Assembly: GCA_043818555.1 (NCBI GenBank)
Contig: JBDRFP010000025.1
Span: forward strand, 1 to 32,866
Direction: 5' to 3'
Length of the DNA: 32,866 nucleotides
From: JAUYIW01 sp043818555
GTDB taxonomy: Bacteria; Patescibacteriota; Patescibacteriia; UBA9934
Shown here piece by piece: positions 15,248 through 23,722 of the stretch. The translations under genes and the position numbers were made by a program. The notes under the pieces were generated by a model. It saw only the letters and a list, made by a program, of their open reading frames with translations. It was not told where the DNA came from and did not search any database. Position 1 is the first letter of the stretch, and every line of letters starts with the position of its first letter.

Positions 15248-16627
15248 TTATTTGCAAGTATGATTTTTATAATCCCAGCTGTCACACGACAAGTCAGGTG
15301 TGTAAGTAGTCCCGCGGATAGTGTATGAGAGCGTGTTGGCTGTTGAGCAAGCCGAAGACACTCTTAATGAGTTTAATTCAAAGTGCCAGGCCTCTGCAGT
15401 AATTCGGCAGAACCCGTTATTGATCATGATTTTGCTTAACTGATGTTGGCAGCTTGGATCGTGGACATAGTTCCCGCCGCCATCATTGCACCAAACGTCA
15501 ACTGCGATCGTTGATGTGTGAGGACAGTTTGCTAAGTTCGCGTTACTAACAAGTGCGTTAATTATCGTGGTCCTATCGGTTGCGCCTGCTAGCGCGCCCT
15601 TCAAGGTGTACCCCGCTGAGTTACCAGAGATTATTGACGATCCTGCCGCAGGGTTGCATGTGATTACTGAGCAAGAATGATTTGAGCTTGAAAGGCAATT
15701 ATCGTAAAAAAGCGTTGCTTGTTTTTCCACCGACCTTGCAGCAGAGGATAGAACAATGTTACTTTGAGTCGCTTCATGGAATTCAATTGAGGCTGCTTCA
15801 AGCGCTGCTGCCGCGTCAGGGTTAAGCGAGTTGTTTTCTGCAGCTGGAGAAATGTAGTCCCCAGTTACGAGCTCGGTATTTCCAGGGATATCATCTCGGA
15901 AGAATACATTCACATCCTCTCCTTCGGGAGGGAACCACTGCTCAGTGTCGATGTGTGTAACTTGCAAGCTACTAAATTGGACCGTTGCAGGATCGAGCAA
16001 GAAGGCGATTGTGTACGCGCCAAGCAAGAGCATCATCCCGATAACGGCGTTTTTCATTCTTTCGGTAGCCTTTGTTATCATTGCCGGCTTTCCGCGGGCG
16101 AGCATATATTCAAGCCCGCCGAGCATCAAAACCACAATTGCCACAATCGATGCGGCGCTGATAAGCCAAATGTAAACCGCTTCAATGTATTCGCCAAGAT
16201 AGTTTGAAGATACTACGCCCTCATCTTTGGATGCATCAGTGAACACAAGCCCGGGGATTTCAACTCCAAGCGCAGGCGGGGCATAGTAGCTTTCTTCAAA
16301 CGCTTCGATTGTTTCAGTTCCTTCTTCTACAAGCGCCTGCCCGCTATCGAGCGATCGATTAATAAGCCCTGTTAGCTCTCCGTCGATCGGGCATCTTGCA
16401 GCGTAGCGCGAAATTCCAGGGTCTTCTTCTGCCAGGTCTTTGCATTCTTCATAACATTCGTCATTTGAATTTACAGTGCTTTGATTGATGTCGTCAACTG
16501 TTACAGAATCAGGGCAGTAACATTCGTATTCGTCCGCAAAGTCGCAGTCTTCAACATCGAGCGCAAAAACAGGGGCAGGGAGGTGCCCTATGATAAGCAT
16601 TGCGAAAACAGTAATCAGTTTTTTCAT
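15248..16627 (-). CDS. VirB2-like pilin fused to M15 (VanY-type) peptidase domain
   Basis: This 459-residue exported protein has three parts. First, a signal peptide (1 to about 22) and a Cys-rich segment (Cys28, 36, 38, 58, 62, 79). Second, a pair of membrane helices (about 150-172 and 192-211) with the L-G-G-L-E-Y-M pattern, a Lys-rich turn and an ending in L-L-D-P, which matches the TrbC/VirB2-type pilins of Patescibacteria. Third, a C-terminal domain (about 265-459) with M15 peptidase traits: S-S-A-A-R-S-V-E-K-Q at 294-303, His370 and Asp377 spaced as in the H-x6-D zinc site, and E-A-W-H with His415. M15 enzymes cut peptidoglycan stem peptides. Its ATG overlaps the previous stop (ATGA) and radA follows after one base. 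Confidence 0.8.
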   Translation of the reverse strand: MKKLITVFAMLIIGHLPAPVFALDVEDCDFADEYECYCPDSVTVDDINQSTVNSNDECYEECKDLAEEDPGISRYAARCPIDGELTGLINRSLDSGQALVEEGTETIEAFEESYYAPPALGVEIPGLVFTDASKDEGVVSSNYLGEYIEAVYIWLISAASIVAIVVLMLGGLEYMLARGKPAMITKATERMKNAVIGMMLLLGAYTIAFLLDPATVQFSSLQVTHIDTEQWFPPEGEDVNVFFRDDIPGNTELVTGDYISPAAENNSLNPDAAAALEAASIEFHEATQSNIVLSSAARSVEKQATLFYDNCLSSSNHSCSVITCNPAAGSSIISGNSAGYTLKGALAGATDRTTIINALVSNANLANCPHTSTIAVDVWCNDGGGNYVHDPSCQHQLSKIMINNGFCRITAEAWHFELNSLRVSSACSTANTLSYTIRGTTYTPDLSCDSWDYKNHTCK

Positions 16628-17259
16628 AACCCAAGCTCGTCAAGAATCATTAATTTGAGCTGGCGTTCGGTAATGGTGCCTGTGAGTCGTTTGCCGTTTA
16701 TAAAAATAGTTGGAGCGGTAATTAGGTTGAGTTCCAGCCCTTGCAGATATGTTGTGTTGATTAGGTCAAGAGTTTTCTGTTTGTCGAGGCATGAAGCAAA
16801 CGAGCGCTCGTTTAGAGCTAGTTCAGCTGCAATATCCGTGTAAAGCTCATCGCCTAGCTGGTTGTAATAAGTTGTAAGAAGGTCGTGGAATGGCCAGAAC
16901 GAGCCCTGACGGCCGGCGCATCTGGCGGCTACGGCGGCAGGTAGGGCTTCTGCGTTGAGCGATGTGTTCGGAAAGTCTTTCCACGCAACAAGAAGATCGT
17001 CCGGATACTCTCTTAGCATGGCAGAGAGCGCCAGCGAAACATTGTGAGAGGCTTCATTTTCAAAGTCGCCATAGTGAACAACTACAACCGAAGGATTTGC
17101 ACTGCCTATAATCGGGTCACCATCGCTTACTCCGTAGAGCTCAGCAAGGGCTGGCACGGAAGAATTTGTACCGGAAAAAAGCCAAGCCAATAAGGCAAGA
17201 GCTAAAATTATTGCGACGATGCCAATGAATTTTTTTGATTTAACAAATTGCGGGGTCAT
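16624..17259 (-). CDS. membrane-anchored DsbA-like protein lacking the CxxC site
   Basis: This 211-residue thioredoxin-fold protein is anchored by one N-terminal helix (about 11-29), with the domain outside the membrane. The fold is recognisable from the V-V-V-V-H-Y-G-D-F start of the first strand (58-66), the helical insert, and the cis-proline loop A-P-T-I-F-I-N-G near the end. In DsbA relatives the DF is followed by x-C-P-Y-C. Here the residues are E-N-E-A-S, so both redox cysteines are missing and it cannot be a classical disulfide oxidase. A role as a chaperone or binding domain is possible. The ATG at 17259 is preferred (TAATATG with the upstream stop); the frame is open to 17277. It overlaps the next gene by four bases. 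Confidence 0.8.
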   Translation of the reverse strand: MTPQFVKSKKFIGIVAIILALALLAWLFSGTNSSVPALAELYGVSDGDPIIGSANPSVVVVHYGDFENEASHNVSLALSAMLREYPDDLLVAWKDFPNTSLNAEALPAAVAARCAGRQGSFWPFHDLLTTYYNQLGDELYTDIAAELALNERSFASCLDKQKTLDLINTTYLQGLELNLITAPTIFINGKRLTGTITERQLKLMILDELGL

Positions 17260-17260
17260 A

Positions 17261-18457
17261 TTAGTCCAGCCGAACAAAGTTTAGTCTGCCTGTGCTATCG
17301 GTGTAGTACAAGACTGAATCATCAGGGCTAATGGTAACATTAAACATTTGAATTTCCGAAACTGGGGATGCGACTAGGACAGACCGGCCTGTTGCAAGGT
17401 TTAGCAAATAGACATCATCTCCGGCAGTAACCAGTTTTGGGTCCTCTCCGCTGAAATTTGTGACTTCTCGCGGCACCGCGCAGTAAACCTTTGTTTCTGA
17501 CGCAAACGAGCATTTGTCCACCCATGTTTCAATTGAGAATTTTGTGCGGTCGCTGCCAATGTTGCTGCCGGAAGCGTTTACATACCACAAGGACGGCCTG
17601 TAGTTATTGCCTGAATCTGCAACAGAGTAGAGGATGTAGTTTCCGCTTGGCGCCCAGATTGCCTCAAAATTAGTACCCTCGACAACGATCGCGCCGGTAG
17701 CTTCGCCATCCATGCCTATTAGGTAAATCTGCTGTCTTCCGAGCCCGCTCTGCACCTGCCCGGTTTCTGAAAATCCTACCACTGCGTCGTCCGGCGACCA
17801 GTTGAGAGTCACCTTGCTCGCGCTCGTGCCAAGCGCCGCAATCGCTTCTGTGCGAGTTCCGTCTGAAGAAGTAACCACCAGCGCGCGGCTGTCTGGGTCG
17901 GTGTTCATGCTTTTGCTTGCCACACTTTCGCCGTCTTTGGAAAAATCAAAGTCTTCCCAGTGACTCGGCAGAGTTGTCTGTGAGCCTGTTGCCATGTCGT
18001 AGATAATGTTTGTGCCGTCAGGAAACTCAATCACAGCTACATCGGCAGAGTCGGCAAATACCACCGTTTCCGCTTCCGGGAATCGATCGCTTGAGAGCGC
18101 TACTGCATTGCCGTTTGAATCGATTGTGTAGAATCGCCCGTCGCTTGGGTCATAGTAGGCAATGTTTCCGTCGCTTGTAATAGTCGGCGCGGTAACCGGA
18201 GAAGATGTCAGAAGAACCGGGATAACAGCGCCCTCGGCTTCTTCGGAAGGGAACAGCACTTCAGCCTCTTCTTCCTCTTCGTATTCAATACCCTCTTCAG
18301 CGCCTTCAAGACCGCCAACAACTTGTTCCTCTTCCGGAATTTCTTCCTCAACGACCGGCACAGAGCGGAACATTAAAAAGTAAAGGAAGAATCCAATTAG
18401 TCCTGCGCTTGTAAAAAGCGCCACAATGCCCAGGATCATTTTTAGTCTTTGGTTCAT
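17261..18457 (-). CDS. membrane-anchored beta-propeller (TolB/WD40-like) protein
   Basis: The 398-residue protein has one N-terminal membrane helix (about 6-30), a long acidic linker with Glu runs (35-75), and an outer domain made of repeated strand pairs of the PD40/TolB type. Recurring S-P-D-D/S-x-D-G and Y-(Y/I/L)-x-D turns are visible, for example I-A-Y-Y-D-P-S-D-G, L-N-W-S-P-D-D, I-W-A-P-S-G-N and I-S-P-D-D-S. Such propellers usually bind proteins or wall polymers. It is encoded between a multi-domain membrane protein and the DsbA-like gene, with spacings of 4 and 1 bases, so all are translated together. A scaffold role in the envelope machine encoded by this operon is inferred from context only. 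Confidence 0.75.
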   Translation of the reverse strand: MNQRLKMILGIVALFTSAGLIGFFLYFLMFRSVPVVEEEIPEEEQVVGGLEGAEEGIEYEEEEEAEVLFPSEEAEGAVIPVLLTSSPVTAPTITSDGNIAYYDPSDGRFYTIDSNGNAVALSSDRFPEAETVVFADSADVAVIEFPDGTNIIYDMATGSQTTLPSHWEDFDFSKDGESVASKSMNTDPDSRALVVTSSDGTRTEAIAALGTSASKVTLNWSPDDAVVGFSETGQVQSGLGRQQIYLIGMDGEATGAIVVEGTNFEAIWAPSGNYILYSVADSGNNYRPSLWYVNASGSNIGSDRTKFSIETWVDKCSFASETKVYCAVPREVTNFSGEDPKLVTAGDDVYLLNLATGRSVLVASPVSEIQMFNVTISPDDSVLYYTDSTGRLNFVRLD

Positions 18458-18461
18458 ATAA

Positions 18462-19370
18462 TTATGCTAGCCCAAGTAAGTTTGGAAGTAAGAGGATCAT
18501 GCCCAGGAAGGCAAAGCCTGCGTTGATAAGTGTGAAAACCGCGACCATTACAAAGAAGACTAGGATTGCATATTTGATTGCAATCCATGTTTGACCTTTT
18601 TTAATGTCGAGCGTGTTAGGCTCAAGAAAACTTAGGAAGCCTTTTAGAAAGTCTGTTGACTCTTCCTCGTCGTTGTCAGCGTTGTCCTGGCCGGGCATGT
18701 TGGCTTTTAAATCACCAACAGCGTCGTTAACAATGCTTTTGCCACCGGTCTTCCATCCAACAAGGATAGTTTTTACAACTTGGAAAATACTAATAAGTCC
18801 ACCGGTCCAAAACACTGTTCCGCCACCGGCGTGTTCAGATTCTGCTGCGCTGCCCCCGCGTCCCCAAAGGTGCCAAATCATGTCGCGCGTCTCTTCTTTG
18901 AATTTCTTTGCCATTTTCTTGGCAGCTTTTTTAGCCATTCTCTCCATGTTCTGTTGTATCTTGCGCTTGACTTTACGCCTCGCCGGGTCAGCAAATGATA
19001 GTTCGCGATCTTCATTCATTAGCTGCTTGGTAGTGTCGACCATTGGTGAAATATCCGGCATTACTCCTTGTTGCTGTGCCTGCTCAACTATTGCCGGCAA
19101 CGGCGGCTGCTGAGTTTGCTGATGAATCCAGCGTCTTTCCGCGTCCATCTTTGCCGCACGCTCCATTTCGCGCTGCTGACGTTCCTCAGCGCTTGCTGCG
19201 CCCATTGGATAAACTTGCGACTCGTTGATTCCTGCCGACGCCGAAACTCGCGGGCGAGTAGGGCCTCCAATGCGCTGTCTGCGTTCGCGAAATCTGGCAC
19301 GCCTAAATTCTGCCGAAATCTCATGCGGCATTTGCGGATTTGTTGCAGCTGCTGCGCCAACTGGCGTCAT
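18462..19370 (-). CDS. hypothetical membrane protein, first gene of the radA operon
   Basis: The 302-residue protein is not recognised. Residues 1-110 are rich in Ala, Gln, Arg and Pro and probably disordered. Residues 115-170 are strongly basic and helical with Lys/Arg runs that could bind nucleic acid or the membrane. A hydrophobic segment lies near 185-205, and two membrane helices lie at the C-terminus (about 255-280 and 282-300). It starts the five-gene minus-strand operon. The ATG follows a TATAAT box by 35 bases, and the intervening leader forms a 10-bp hairpin. Being at the head of an operon with a VirB2-like pilin suggests a part in the same envelope machine, but no family supports this. 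Confidence 0.7.
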   Translation of the reverse strand: MTPVGAAAATNPQMPHEISAEFRRARFRERRQRIGGPTRPRVSASAGINESQVYPMGAASAEERQQREMERAAKMDAERRWIHQQTQQPPLPAIVEQAQQQGVMPDISPMVDTTKQLMNEDRELSFADPARRKVKRKIQQNMERMAKKAAKKMAKKFKEETRDMIWHLWGRGGSAAESEHAGGGTVFWTGGLISIFQVVKTILVGWKTGGKSIVNDAVGDLKANMPGQDNADNDEEESTDFLKGFLSFLEPNTLDIKKGQTWIAIKYAILVFFVMVAVFTLINAGFAFLGMILLLPNLLGLA

Positions 19371-19375
19371 ATCAA

Positions 19376-19411
19376 AATAAGACCAAATCGATTAGATCTG
19401 GTCTTATTATA
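19376..19411 (-). promoter_or_regulatory. -10 box and inverted repeat before the five-gene operon
   Basis: The -10 TATAAT (19406-19411, minus strand) overlaps the outer edge of a perfect 10-bp inverted repeat, AATAAGACCA (19376-19385) with TGGTCTTATT (19399-19408). Overlap with the -10 is the placement of a repressor operator; as RNA, most of it would form a 5' hairpin. No clear -35 box is seen. Confidence 0.55.
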
Positions 19412-19439
19412 CCGTATTTTAGAATTTCGTGCAGTAATT

Positions 19440-19534
19440 ATCGGAAAACAAGCAGTTATTGAGTTATTGAGTGGCTGAGTGACTTAATCACTCAATCACT
19501 TTTGCCATCAGTCCAGTCACTCAATCACTTGCGC
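19440..19534. repeat. degenerate CACTCAATCACTT spacer repeats
   Basis: Between the promoter of the five-gene operon and the clpC stop there is no gene. The stretch contains GAGTTATTGAGTG and several CACTCAATCACTT-like words in both orientations (for example near 19487 and 19515). Similar words recur at 27585-27615 and in the 31500-31610 spacer. Confidence 0.45.
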
Positions 19535-22027
19535 TCATTGTTCGATTACTATCTTTCCGTTTTTCGCACCAAGTTTAAATGATTTTTCAACATCTTCTGA
19601 CCCAAGCATGGCTTCGGCAATTTGTTGTTCAACCTGTTCCTCTATGATTTTGCGAATTTCGCGTGCTCCGAGTTTTGGCGAAATTTTGCTCACAATGTTT
19701 TTAAGCACTGCATTGGTAAATAATAGGTCGATTTCCTGCGACTGTAGGCGATCTTTAAGCTCAGTTAGTTCTTTTTTAGCAATCTCTTCTAGCGCCACAT
19801 TGCTCAGCGGTTCAAAAATGCAAACATGGTCAATGCGGTTAATAATCTCCCGCCTAAACCGCTCTTCTAGCAATTCTCGAATGTCGCTATTCCTGTCATT
19901 GTTATGGCCATTGTCATTGTCGCGAAATCCGACGCCTCCGCGCTCGAATCGTTCGTGACCAACATTTGTACACATGATTATAATCGCATGACGGAAGTTG
20001 ATTTTGCGCCCGGTTGAGTCTGTCAGCATACCGTCGTCTAAAATCTGCAAAAGTAAATTTTGAACATCAGCGTGCGCTTTTTCAAGTTCGTCAAACAGCA
20101 CAACTGAGTAAGGATGATTTTTTACATGGTCGGTAAGCTTGGTAGCCTCGCGATACCCAACATAGCCTGCCGGAGCTCCAATAAGCTTTGAGACAGAAAA
20201 GCCTTCGGCAAATTCAGACATATCGAGTCGCAGAAAAGACTCGGCATCATCGAACAAGGTTTTTGAAAGAGTTTTTGCAAGCTCGGTTTTGCCAACTCCG
20301 GATGGGCCGACAAACATAAATGACGCCAGCGGACGCTCAGTTTGTGTGATTCCGAGCTTTGCCTTGCGGACTGTTCGCGCGACTCGGCAGATTACATCGT
20401 TCTGGCCTTTAATAAATTTTTCAAGATCGGCTTCCAAATTTTTCAGCTTTCTTTGCTCGGTCACGCTGAGCGTCTTTGTTGGGATGCCTGTCATTTCGGA
20501 AACGGCGCTAATCATTTCGTGCACGCAAACTTTTACATACGGCGATTTGCGGCCGGAATTTTGAAACTGATTAATTCGTTGCTCAAGTTTTTCCTCGCGC
20601 TCTTTTAATTTTGACGCTTCACCAAACTGTTCGTTTAATACCGCTTTACGTTTTTCCTCGCGCGCATTGCGCAAGTGCGCGCGCGCCTGCGCAAGGTCGG
20701 CCTTGTGCTTTGACGACCTGCGGCGCACATTTGCAGCTGCACCCGCTTCGTCCAAGAGGTCGATTGCCTTGTCAGGGAAGTTTCGACCGGTTAAATATCG
20801 TTCAGAAAGTTCAACGGCAGCGTCCAGCGCTTCGTCCGTGAATCGAACTCGGTGATGCTCTTCGTAAAAGTTTCGGATGCCAAAGAGTATTTCACGCGTT
20901 TGCTTAGCGGTAGGTTCGGCTACTTTGATTGGCTGGAAGCGTCGTTCTAGCGCCCCGTCAGTTTCGATGGTTTTTTTAAATTCGGCAGGCGTTGTGGCGC
21001 CAATGCAGCGGATGTCACCGCGAGCAAGGGCGGGTTTTAAAATATTTGCAGCGTCGAGCGACCCGGAGGAGGACCCGGCGCCAACCATTGTATGAGCCTC
21101 ATCGACGAAAAGAATAATCTCCGGCCTGGCAGTAACTTCTTCGATCAGCTGACGCAGGCGCGATTCAAATTCGCCACGGTACATTGTGCCTGCCACCATT
21201 CCGGCAAGGTCAACCTTGAAAATTCGTTTATCAAGAAGCGTGTCGGCCACCTCGCCCTTCACAATGCGCTCAGCCAAACCTTCAACGATTGCGGTTTTGC
21301 CAACGCCGGGTTCGCCGACGAGGATTGGATTGTTTTTAGTTTTTCTCGACAGGACTTTCATCATCCTGCTGATTTCCAAATCTCTGCCAATGACCGGGTT
21401 CACGCTTTCGACCGCGTCCATGGCAGTAAGTTCTTCGGTAAAGTAGTCGAGCGCCGGTGATTTTGAAGCGTCTTCGACCGGGTCGTTGCCAAAATCCGGG
21501 CTCATCAAATCCATGTCAGGAAACGCCTGTGGGGCTACGAGCTGACGATCGAAAAGGTCGGGGAAAGATGCGGTGGATTGGAGTATAGTTGCTAGGCTTT
21601 TATTAAGTAGTTGAACATCAATTCGCGACTCATCCAAGAACTGCATAATATCACTAATGCCAATTTGCATAATTCCGGAGAGCAGGTGTTCGGTCCCGAT
21701 ATATCGGTGCTCAAACATATTGGCAGTGAGGACCGCCTTTTCAATAGCGAGCTTTGACTGGTCAGAAAGCGCTGGGATTGCGTTTTGGGGAGTTTGTTCA
21801 GAGGCTTGTTCGGGTTCATTGGTTGTGCCGACCAGTTGGTCGAGCTTGGTTTTTTCAGCACCGGCCTTATTTAGGATTTCGGCAGCGACCGATCCTTCTT
21901 CTGTTCCAAGCGCCCACAGAAGATGAGTCGGTTCAATTTTGTCACCCTTTTGTTCAACAACAAGACACAGCGCTCGAGTAAGAACGTTTTTTAGGTGATT
22001 GTTGAATTTGGAGATGATTTGGTCCAC
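19535..22027 (-). CDS. clpC: ATP-dependent Clp protease ATP-binding subunit ClpC
   Basis: This 830-residue Hsp100 unfoldase, a partner of ClpP, handles damaged cytoplasmic proteins. Domain order is: a double Clp N-domain (about 1-145); the first AAA+ module with Walker A G-E-P-G-V-G-K-T at 238-245 and Walker B V-D-E-A-H at 308-312; a middle coiled-coil segment (about 445-490) with a UVR-like E-Q-F-G-E-A-S-K-L-K-E-R-E-E stretch, typical of ClpC and not ClpB; the second AAA+ module with G-P-S-G-V-G-K-T at 574-581; and the small C-terminal domain. The start is GTG at 22027. htpX and lemA lie upstream on the same strand, so a protein quality-control group is likely. No operator of CtsR type is visible. 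Confidence 0.95.
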   Translation of the reverse strand: MDQIISKFNNHLKNVLTRALCLVVEQKGDKIEPTHLLWALGTEEGSVAAEILNKAGAEKTKLDQLVGTTNEPEQASEQTPQNAIPALSDQSKLAIEKAVLTANMFEHRYIGTEHLLSGIMQIGISDIMQFLDESRIDVQLLNKSLATILQSTASFPDLFDRQLVAPQAFPDMDLMSPDFGNDPVEDASKSPALDYFTEELTAMDAVESVNPVIGRDLEISRMMKVLSRKTKNNPILVGEPGVGKTAIVEGLAERIVKGEVADTLLDKRIFKVDLAGMVAGTMYRGEFESRLRQLIEEVTARPEIILFVDEAHTMVGAGSSSGSLDAANILKPALARGDIRCIGATTPAEFKKTIETDGALERRFQPIKVAEPTAKQTREILFGIRNFYEEHHRVRFTDEALDAAVELSERYLTGRNFPDKAIDLLDEAGAAANVRRRSSKHKADLAQARAHLRNAREEKRKAVLNEQFGEASKLKEREEKLEQRINQFQNSGRKSPYVKVCVHEMISAVSEMTGIPTKTLSVTEQRKLKNLEADLEKFIKGQNDVICRVARTVRKAKLGITQTERPLASFMFVGPSGVGKTELAKTLSKTLFDDAESFLRLDMSEFAEGFSVSKLIGAPAGYVGYREATKLTDHVKNHPYSVVLFDELEKAHADVQNLLLQILDDGMLTDSTGRKINFRHAIIIMCTNVGHERFERGGVGFRDNDNGHNNDRNSDIRELLEERFRREIINRIDHVCIFEPLSNVALEEIAKKELTELKDRLQSQEIDLLFTNAVLKNIVSKISPKLGAREIRKIIEEQVEQQIAEAMLGSEDVEKSFKLGAKNGKIVIEQ

Positions 22028-22062
22028 GAGAGAAGTTAGAATTTAGAATATAGAGGTTAGAA

Positions 22063-22953
22063 TTATTGGCCCATGGTGCGGAGCTTACGGATCCTGTCGT
22101 TGATCGGCGGGTGTGTGGAAAACATTCTCTGGAACCAGGAGCGTTTTTCTTTATTGCTACCAAATGGGTTTGAAATGTAGAGGTGAGCCGTGGCATGGTT
22201 TGCGCGTTTGAGAGGATCGCCTGTGTCGCGGATCTTTTCAAGCGCCGATGCTAAGCCCTCAGGGTATCGGGTAAGTAGAGCGCCCGATGCGTCAGCTAAG
22301 TATTCTCGAGCACGCGAAACTGCGAGCTTGATTACCTCGGCAACAAGCGGAGACAAAATCGCGAGCACAATGCCTGCGACCAGCAAGACGATAGCCGTAT
22401 TGCCTTGTTTGCGGTCGCCATGAATACTTATACGAAGCAGCATATCGGCAACTAACATTACAATGCCAACCAGAATCACTGTAATAGTCATCACACGAAT
22501 GTCGTAGTTTTTCACGTGCGCTAGTTCGTGCGCGGTTACGCCTTGAAGTTCCTGCCTGTTGAGCGTTCGCAAGAGACCGGTCGTAAAAGCAAGCGACGCA
22601 TGCTCTGGGTCGCGCCCGGTTGCAAAAGCGTTCGGGCTTGGGTCGTCAATAACGTAAACCTTGGGCATTGGAAGTCCTGCGGTAATTGTAAGATTCTCAA
22701 CCAAGTTCCATAAGTCCGGCGCCTTTTGCTTATCGATCTGTTTGGCGCCACTGGTAAGAAGCGCTGCCTTATCGCCCCAGTAATAGCTGATGAGCGAAAA
22801 GCAGGTGGCAAACATGGTGCCAAAAATAATCGCTGCATAAACATCAACTTTAAGCACAATGCCGAATACGTAGAATAGGGTTACCAAAAGCAAAGACACG
22901 GCTATAATTAAAAGCCATGTCTTGCGTTTGTTTGAGTCGATTTGCTGGTACAT
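22063..22953 (-). CDS. htpX: membrane zinc protease HtpX
   Basis: This 296-residue M48 peptidase cleaves misfolded or damaged membrane proteins. Two membrane helices at 12-32 and about 38-58 precede the catalytic domain. The zinc site H-E-L-A-H is at 142-146, followed by two further membrane helices (about 155-175 and 190-210). The third ligand Glu lies in the R-E-Y-L-A-D-A-S-G motif near 232. The start at 22953 is two bases after the lemA stop, the common LemA-HtpX pairing. Between htpX and clpC lies a 35-bp spacer with repeated TTAGAAT words. Confidence 0.95.
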   Translation of the reverse strand: MYQQIDSNKRKTWLLIIAVSLLLVTLFYVFGIVLKVDVYAAIIFGTMFATCFSLISYYWGDKAALLTSGAKQIDKQKAPDLWNLVENLTITAGLPMPKVYVIDDPSPNAFATGRDPEHASLAFTTGLLRTLNRQELQGVTAHELAHVKNYDIRVMTITVILVGIVMLVADMLLRISIHGDRKQGNTAIVLLVAGIVLAILSPLVAEVIKLAVSRAREYLADASGALLTRYPEGLASALEKIRDTGDPLKRANHATAHLYISNPFGSNKEKRSWFQRMFSTHPPINDRIRKLRTMGQ

Positions 22954-22955
22954 GT

Positions 22956-23507
22956 TTAGAACTTAACTTCTGGAACTGCCTCCGCACCTTCTGGAGCATC
23001 AAAGAAGTCGTACTTTTTGAATCCTAGCATTCCGGCAATCATGTTGGTAGGGAAGACCTGGATCTTGGTGTTGAAGTCACGAACATTGCCGTTGTAGAAG
23101 CGTCGTGATGCCTGAATCTTGTCTTCAGTGTCAACAAGTTCTTTCTGCAAGTGCAGGAAGTTCTCCGAAGCCTGAAGTTGTGGATAGCTTTCAGCAACTG
23201 CAAACAAAGACTTAAGCGCACCGGAAAGCATGTTTTCCGCTTCAAAGTGTTCGCTGGGCGTCTTGGCCTGAATTGCATTAGCTCGAGCTTCTGTAACCTT
23301 TGTGAAAACACCTTCCTCGTGTTTTGCGTAACCTTTCACCGTATTCACAATGTTTGGAATAAGGTCGTATCGGCGCTTAAGCTGCACCTCAATGTCTGAC
23401 CACGCTTCGTCTACACGGTTACGGGACTTAATTAAGCCGTTAAATACGGCAATTAGCCAAATCGCCACAACAGCGACTACGCCCAAAAATATTAGTAAAA
23501 TCTCCAT
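22956..23507 (-). CDS. lemA: LemA family protein
   Basis: This 183-residue protein has a single N-terminal membrane helix (about 2-24), then a long helical bundle with the LemA signature: N-R-V-D-E-A-W-S-D-I-E-V-Q-L-K-R-R-Y-D-L-I-P-N spread over about 30-55, then V-K-G-Y-A-K-H-E, and the R-R-F-Y-N motif near 138. LemA proteins face the outside of the membrane and commonly occur beside htpX-type proteases. Their exact role is unknown. The gene is first in a lemA-htpX unit and has its own promoter. Confidence 0.95.
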   Translation of the reverse strand: MEILLIFLGVVAVVAIWLIAVFNGLIKSRNRVDEAWSDIEVQLKRRYDLIPNIVNTVKGYAKHEEGVFTKVTEARANAIQAKTPSEHFEAENMLSGALKSLFAVAESYPQLQASENFLHLQKELVDTEDKIQASRRFYNGNVRDFNTKIQVFPTNMIAGMLGFKKYDFFDAPEGAEAVPEVKF

Positions 23508-23543
23508 AAAGTTGAAGTTATTAAGTTTTTGAAATACACTATA

Positions 23544-23572
23544 ATCCTACGGTTTCTTTAATCATTTGTCAA
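23544..23572 (-). promoter_or_regulatory. lemA-htpX promoter
   Basis: On the minus strand TTGACA (23567-23572), 17 bp, TAGGAT (23544-23549). The lemA ATG lies about 36 bases downstream. On the plus strand a TATAAT (23540-23545) overlaps it and could serve the divergent phosphohexomutase leader, giving an RNA that starts about 28 bases before element copy 3. Confidence 0.65.
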
Positions 23573-23579
23573 TCAAATT

Positions 23580-23722
23580 ATGCCCGGTAGTACAACTTCG
23601 ATATTGAAGAGTGTGCTATGCCGAGCTGATGATTAATATCCAGTATAAATCATATTTAACTCTACAACTTTGATGCCGCCGTTGATCGTTGGCATCATTC
23701 GAAGTTGTACTATCCGGGTATG
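23580..23722 (+). promoter_or_regulatory. conserved leader element, copy 3 (before phosphohexomutase)
   Basis: Arm A is 23583-23601, arm B 23663-23677 and arm C 23691-23718, with one extra T in C giving a bulge. The gene's ATG follows at 23720. GAAGAG (23606-23611) lies 6 bases before ATG-CCG-AGC-TGA (23618-23629). The frame opening at the first ATG (23580) is 18 codons, ending ADD-stop, and its peptide matches that of copy 4 at 14 of 18 positions. Confidence 0.8.

Noticed and set aside
15247..15285. Longer RadA start at 15285
   Set aside because: It overlaps the upstream gene and puts 13 residues before the zinc finger, which homologues lack.
23705..23719. TTG start for the phosphohexomutase
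   Set aside because: It lies in arm C and adds only five residues; the ATG at 23720 fits the family.
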